Made by a program: the position numbers and the translations under genes. From assembly GCA_037349105.1 (NCBI GenBank), contig JAYJMM010000041.1, positions 3,534,001-3,598,000 of the forward strand: a stretch of DNA of 64,000 nt. Reading direction: 5' to 3'. The notes under the pieces were generated by a model. The model had not been told where the DNA came from and ran no database searches. It saw only the letters and a list, made by a program, of their open reading frames with translations. This document shows, piece by piece, positions 59,010 to 64,000 of the stretch. This DNA comes from Limnomonas spitsbergensis (Eukaryota > Chlorophyta > Chlorophyceae > Chlamydomonadales). The stretch's first letter is position 1; each line of letters opens with the position of its first letter.

Positions 59010-59040
59010 GTCAATGACGTTACACCTATGGGCCCTGCAT
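59010..59040 (-). repeat. Dispersed LINE-tail repeat, copy G (terminal fragment)
   Basis: On the minus strand: GCAGGGCCCATAGGTGTAAC, then GTCATTGACACGCTGG and an A-rich run. Only the last ~30 bases of the family are retained, as expected from 5' truncation. Confidence 0.75.
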
Positions 59041-59905
59041 GTGGTTTCGGCCCCTGATTTCGGGTTTCAAACTCAAATCCAACTTAGAAAGAAATCAAAC
59101 GAGACTTACTTATGTTACGGTAACTCCTCCTAGGATGCAGGGCTGCAGGCGTCGACGCGAAACAGAAAAGTCCTGGCTCGTGTCGATGCCTGTACCCATG
59201 GATGAGTTAGGTGGTGATTCATTCTCACCAGATCTTTCACCAGATCTTTCTGTCCCAGATCTTTATGCATATTCCTTGGGTGTTTATCTGTGGCTGATCC
59301 TAATCTACATACAGCTGCTGAAAAGATTACGATTGAACTGGGATGGATGCCACTGCCAATGCTTTGTGTCTTAACAACCGGACGACCAATGGTTCAAAAT
59401 CGCAACTAATTAAGCCATGCATGAGCATCTAACTCGTCCTTGTATGGAGTACGCGAGACGAGTTAGAAAAGTCCCGTTTAACCCACACATTTCCCCCCAC
59501 ACTACGGTATGTTGCTGTGCAAAGGGACTTGAGAAAAGAGCAGAGAAAGAGAGGGAGAGCATGTATGAATTACCGGAAACGGTTAGTATATAACGCCCCC
59601 AGTGAAACGCATCCGTCCAAGACAGCCGATGACATCGCGACGCCACCTCGAGCTAATAAACCCGGGTCCTGTCGTGAATTGTGGCCTTCGCACCATCGGC
59701 GTTTTAATTCTCTCTACCTAGTCCAGAGTTCAATAGCGGCCGCCTCTATAAGCATATTACGGCCGAGCATGTCGCACAAGTCGTTATAAGAAGAGAATAA
59801 AAAGTAACAAAAAGTGCGACAGTAGGGTCGGGTCTTGATGTGTCCCACATGAATACATGATGGGTAGTTAGAAACAGGGGAGGTGAAAGTTCCTGTGTCC
59901 TGCAG
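59041..59905. other. Region upstream of the EDR1-like gene's first recognised exon
   Basis: The 5' exon(s) and promoter must lie here or further left. None could be assigned. Confidence 0.35.
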
Positions 59906-62900
59906 ATATCACGAATTGGAGGCCCAGGGCCCTAAATGTTCCTGGTGCAATATGCGCCCTTCAGGGAACCTGTCCTTTCGCCGATCTCAAACTGCCATAC
60001 CGAGCCCGAGTAGTGAATTGCAACATGCTTCGCACCAGCCTTCCGCAAGTATTGATGTAGTGCCTGTAGACGCAGCTGGTCAAGCCTGGCCATCTCATCC
60101 AGCGCTGGCGGAGGGGGCTGTCGGCAGCGTACATGGCCATTACTACTACGCCACCCCCGGGAGGGAGCATCTGTATGCCCCCCCCGGTGCAGTTCCCCTC
60201 CCACATTATCCTCAAGCGAATGCTGCCAACTACGAACAATATTGGCTTGATTACGCGCTGGCCATGAGCTACAGCGAGCATGCAGCCCGACAGCAGGGTT
60301 CTCATTCTCTACCAGCAGGCGTGGCGAGCCGGCCTAACAGCAGCAGGGAAATATCTCTGAAGGGCCAGGCCGAGGCCCTGAGCTACAAATACTGGTCAAC
60401 AGGCAGGCACGTACACAAGTTATGCAGCGCATAATTGAAATTCAATTTCGATGCCGCTTCAATAGGACTCAATCCTGACAAGGACCCTTTGCCTGCGTGC
60501 AGCTTGGGATACTCAGACACGGTGATCGACGGGTTCTATATGACATACGGAGACTTTCCCGAGATCTGCGACAAGAACAAGTTTCCGCCATTGGAGGACC
60601 TTCGGAGGGTATGGACAGCAGACGGGGATACACGAGAGGTGAGGGGCTGAGCTGGCAGGTGCAGGCTCACCGCTTTGGCGCATGCACCATGCTTTACGGA
60701 GATCGTATGCATGCGCCACTTGGACGCATGTCCCATGCTGCATGGAACCTTGCCATGCATCCTCTAAGCTATCGCTCTCTTCCTGGTGTGCATGCCATGC
60801 ACCAGCATGCCGCGGTCCCCCCCCATGCATACCAGTGCTGCATGGCTATCTTGCTGTTCCTCCTCAAGGCCACAATGGCGGCGGGAGGAGTATTTTTGCC
60901 ACTGCTGTGTTTGGGGGATCCAAGGATCGATGAGCTGGTCTCACTCTTCTGGAAATCCGAGCAAAAGTCCCTCCATGCACATCCTATGACTGCATGGCTG
61001 TGACATGCTGTAGCTGCATGGCCTTCACGCTGTCTCCCCTCTCACAGGTTGTCCATGTGGATCACGACCAGGACTCCAGCCTTTGTGCCCTGAAGGACAG
61101 GGTTGCAGAGGCTACGCAGGAGGTGGCTGATAAGGGCGCCGCCGCCAAGATCAAGGTATGTGTAGCGCTCTGCTATAACGTTGAACATGGATTATAGTGC
61201 CGCAGCAAAAAGAGCCCCGCCTCGCTCAGTACTGTCAGTGTCTCCTCAACATATCCTCAAGATTTTGCACTGTCCATTATACAGATGTACCGCATGTACA
61301 TCTGTATAGCCTTAGACTACGTAGCTTCTAGGGACGCTACAGTTTGACTCGATCGTGAAGGTCGCTGTTTATTTCAGGGTGCAGATCCCACAAAAGAGTT
61401 TCCTGACTGACGCTCCGCCAAGGTCAAGGCCCGTCATGATCATGAACAAATTAGGCATTGGATCCCATTATGAAATTAAAATATACCCAAACAGCGGACT
61501 CAAATATGTAGGATTAGTTGAATCAGGCTGTGAATCGAATGGTGAAGGAGAAGCTAGACCAAACAGAAACTCACGTTACTCACATTGATCCTCCTTGGGA
61601 CTTTCCATGCACCTCAGTTTCCGTACTTCTGACTTGCCTTGACCGCACTGAACCAGTTTTCCCCTCCGTCTTCTCACATGAAAGATGTACCTGATTCAAA
61701 TGCTGCTGGGATGCACCAGCAGATGTACGACTGCACCAAACGATGCTCACGTCCAAATGCATCTCCTTGCAGGCCATGGCAAAAGTTGTGGCGGATTATT
61801 TTGGCGGCTCGTATGACAGCGAGGAGGCCCTGGCGCAGTTCTGGGAGGCGTCCAGCGCTTCGGAGAAGAGAGTGCGGAGGTGCGTACTCGAGTGTCCCTG
61901 ATTTTGAATTTCAATTTGAACGCGAAGGGCAGGCGGTTGGCCTTCCGTAGTGCAGGCAGGTCAGTGTGACCCTCCTGGGGTGGCTGGGAATTGGGGCGAC
62001 CGGCCACCTTGTGCTGTTGAATTTTATTTCAAATTGGTAAGCTGGGCGTTTAGGCTCCCTGCGTGTGGTGCAAATCGGCTGTGATGCTATTTAGCCGCAT
62101 GGGTGTTGGGGCGATGCGCAGCCGTGCGCTGCTGAATTGATTTTTGAATTCAAAATGGGGTGTCTAGTCTCCCTGTGTGCGGCGCAGATCAGTTGTCATC
62201 CTGTTGGGCCGCCAGGGCCTTGGGGTGATGCGCCACCGCGCGCTGCGGAATTTGATTTTTGAATTTTAAACTGGGTGTTTGGCTCCCTCTGTGTGCGGCG
62301 CAGATCTGTTGTCATCCTGTTGGGCCGTCTGGGCGTTGGGGCGACGCGCCACCGCGCGCTGCTGTTTAAGATGCTCGCCGACTCGCTAGACATGCGCTGC
62401 CAGCTGCTGACGGGCCGTTACCTCTGCGGCACCGAAGACACGGCCATGAACATGGTGGTTCTGGACGGGAGGGAGATGCTGGTGGACCTAGTGCACTGCC
62501 CGGGCAGGCTGATGCCGCCTGAGGAGCTGTGCGCTAACCATGGGGGCGGGCCTCGGAACCCAACTGCGCTGACGGGAGGTGAGTGGCTGCCTGGGTGGTT
62601 GCATGGTTGGGTGGAGGAGTGGAGGAGTGTTTGCATGGTTGAGTCGGTGGCTGCATGGGTGGATGGTCGTCTGAGGTCAAGCATGCACTACAGCACAGCC
62701 AGACCAGCATGCGCTACAGCACAGCCAGACCAGCTCGCGCTACAGCACAGCCAGACCAGCATGCGCTACAGCACAGCCAGATCAGCATGCGCCTCAGCAC
62801 AGCCAGACCAGCTCCCGCTACAGCACAGCCAGACCAGCATGCGCTACAGCACAGCCAGACCAGCATGCGCTACAGCACAGCCAGACCAGCATGCGCTACA

Positions 62901-64000
62901 GCACAGCCAGACCAGCATGCGCTACAGCACAGCCAGATCAGCATGCGCCTCAGCACAGCCAGACCAGCTCCCGCTACAGCACAGCCAGACCAGCATGCGC
63001 TACAGCACAGCCAGACCAGCATGCGCTACAGCACAGCCAGACCAGCATGCGCTACAGCACAGCCAGACCAGCATGCGCTACAGCACAGCCAGACCAGCTC
63101 CCGCTACAGCACAGCCAGACCAGTTCCCGCTACAGCACAGCCAGACCAGCATGCGCTACAGCACAGCCAGACCAGCATGCGCTACAGCACAGCCAGACCA
63201 GCTCCCGCTACAGCACAGCCAGACCAGCATGCGCTACAGCACAGCCAGACCAGCTCCCGCTACAGCACAGCCAGACCAGCATGCGCTACAGCACAGCCAG
63301 ACCAGCATGCGCTACAGCACAGCCAGACCAGCATGCACTACAGCACAGCCAGGCCAGCCTGAATATCTCGACCAGTTCCGCAAGTCATGGTCTCTTTGGA
63401 TTTTCACCTCTACCGAAACAGCAAGTGTTGGCCTTTATGTCATGGCCTCTACAGTATGTCATGTCCTCTATATAGTCACCTGTTTATAATCGCCTCAACC
63501 GTCTTTTCGTCTGCTTGTGTGAATAATCGCCTCTTCTACAAATGCTAGTGTGTCTCTTGAATACGTTTTGTTGCTCCCCAGGGGCCTCTGGGGAGTCTGA
63601 TGGTGGCCCCCCAGGGCGAGCAAAGGACCGGACCTCCACAAACGCTTTGGGAGGCCGGCCAGCGACAGTGGTCCCGTTGATCCCCGGCCCTGTGTTCATC
63701 AGCCAGACATCGGCCGGCCTGGGCCAGCCGCCTGTGGCAATCAGCATCCCCGAGGCAAGAGAGGGCTCGGCGTTCAGCAAATCCCGCCCACCCCTGGCGA
63801 TGCTGCGCGGGCGGATCGCGTCGCTGGCGAGCCTGCCGGTTCCTGGGACGGCGGCGGCCGCTGCCGTCCCATTCGGCAGGCTGAGCGCCGCGGGCGGCGG
63901 CACGCCGCCGCCCACCGCGTCGGCCTCCTCGGAGTGGCGGAGCACCGGCACCGGCACGTCGGCCGCCTCGCCGCCAAAGGCCGCGGCCTCGTTGCCGGCA
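59906..64000 (+). CDS. EDR1/CTR1-type regulatory domain of a probable Raf-like MAPKKK, partial at both ends
   Basis: Exons 59906-60406, 60503-60638, 61048-61155, 61773-61879, 62304-62578 and 63582-64000 join in phase. The opening exon has YHELEAQGPKCSWCNMRPSG, a low-complexity stretch, then QYWLDYALAMSYSEHAARQQ. The EDR1 domain follows: AEALSYKYWSTG joined to SLGYSDTVIDGFYMTYGDFP, LEDLRRVW, VVHVDHDQDSSL, VVADYFGGS, RSVVILLGRLGVGATRHRAL, LFKMLADSLDMRCQLLTGRY and LVDLVHCPGRLMP. These match the N-terminal domain of plant EDR1/CTR1 Raf-like kinases in order and spacing. The last exon is Ser/Ala/Pro-rich linker, open to the edge. A kinase domain beyond it is inferred. Intron 60407-60502 starts with GC. 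The 62,304 exon has decayed duplicates upstream. EDR1/CTR1 proteins act in defence or ethylene signalling in land plants; the algal role is unknown. Confidence 0.85.
61950..62303 (+). repeat. Three decayed tandem copies of the 5' part of the EDR1 exon at 62,304
   Basis: Copies start near 61957, 62072 and 62186 at a period of about 115 bp. Each reproduces the acceptor region and first ~70 bases of the functional exon (GCGCAGATC-GTTGTCATCCT, GTTGGGGCGACGCGCCACCG), followed by a TTTGAATTT-rich spacer. Similarity to the true exon rises from left to right. The copy at 62186 retains a GCAG acceptor. Confidence 0.88.
62690..63355 (+). repeat. 27-bp minisatellite in the EDR1-like gene intron
   Basis: About 24 near-perfect copies of CAGCATGCGCTACAGCACAG followed by CCAGACC, with a CTCCCGC variant of the first half. 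The array lies within the intron 62579-63581. Its open frames are by-products of the 27-bp period. Confidence 0.92.

Noticed and set aside
62655..63475. ORFs rich in ALQHSQTSMRYSTARPA
   Set aside because: Produced by the 27-bp intronic minisatellite between two EDR1 exons whose phases join without it.
1..64000. tRNA or rRNA genes
   Set aside because: No complete cloverleaf with A and B boxes or rRNA core was recognised. The A-box-like GTGGCCGAGC in the dispersed repeat has no matching B box that I can see.

Overview
The window is nuclear DNA of a eukaryote of the green lineage, most likely a green alga. The evidence is spliced genes with GT-AG and some GC-AG introns, very large Ser/Pro-rich cell-wall proteins with extensin-like SPPPP and SYSPPPP motifs, a plant-type EDR1/CTR1 regulatory domain, a short interstitial run of the plant-type telomere repeat TTTAGGG, and abundant non-LTR retrotransposon debris. 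I cannot name the species.

Layout. (1) Positions 1-12,381, minus strand: a giant secreted hydroxyproline-rich glycoprotein gene. One uninterrupted exon of 3,892 codons runs from a signal peptide through four different Pro/Ser minisatellite blocks into a Cys-rich PSI-like tail, which continues through a 67-nt exon toward the left edge. (2) 12,400-19,020: gene-poor and repeat-rich, with a foldback element, a ~35-bp minisatellite, a ~170-bp satellite and a 19/57-bp minisatellite carrying the telomere-like repeats. (3) 19,026-30,264, minus: a second, paralogous wall-protein gene with two repeat blocks and a Cys-rich tail spread over small exons. A 5'-truncated LINE sits in one of its introns, and its repeat region carries a one-nucleotide frame break. 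(4) 30,295-32,615: decayed mobile-element sequence and an inverted-repeat-bounded segment. (5) 33,058-37,004 and 49,788-51,497, plus: two F-box-like/leucine-rich-repeat paralogues with the same two-exon structure, plus an orphan first exon from a partial tandem duplication. (6) 38,935-47,042, minus: a gag-protease-like retroelement with a 2,222-codon ORF and no reverse transcriptase or integrase in the window. (7) 53,000-56,629, plus: a complete eight-exon gene for splicing factor SLU7. (8) 59,906 to the right edge, plus: the EDR1/CTR1-type domain of a probable Raf-like MAPKKK, truncated by the window.

SLU7 and the EDR1-like gene are ordinary conserved genes. The rest is dominated by minisatellite-built wall proteins, local duplication and retrotransposition. 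A short repeat related to a LINE 3' end recurs at least eight times in the right half, once with a 22-bp target-site duplication that dates its insertion to after the LRR gene array formed.
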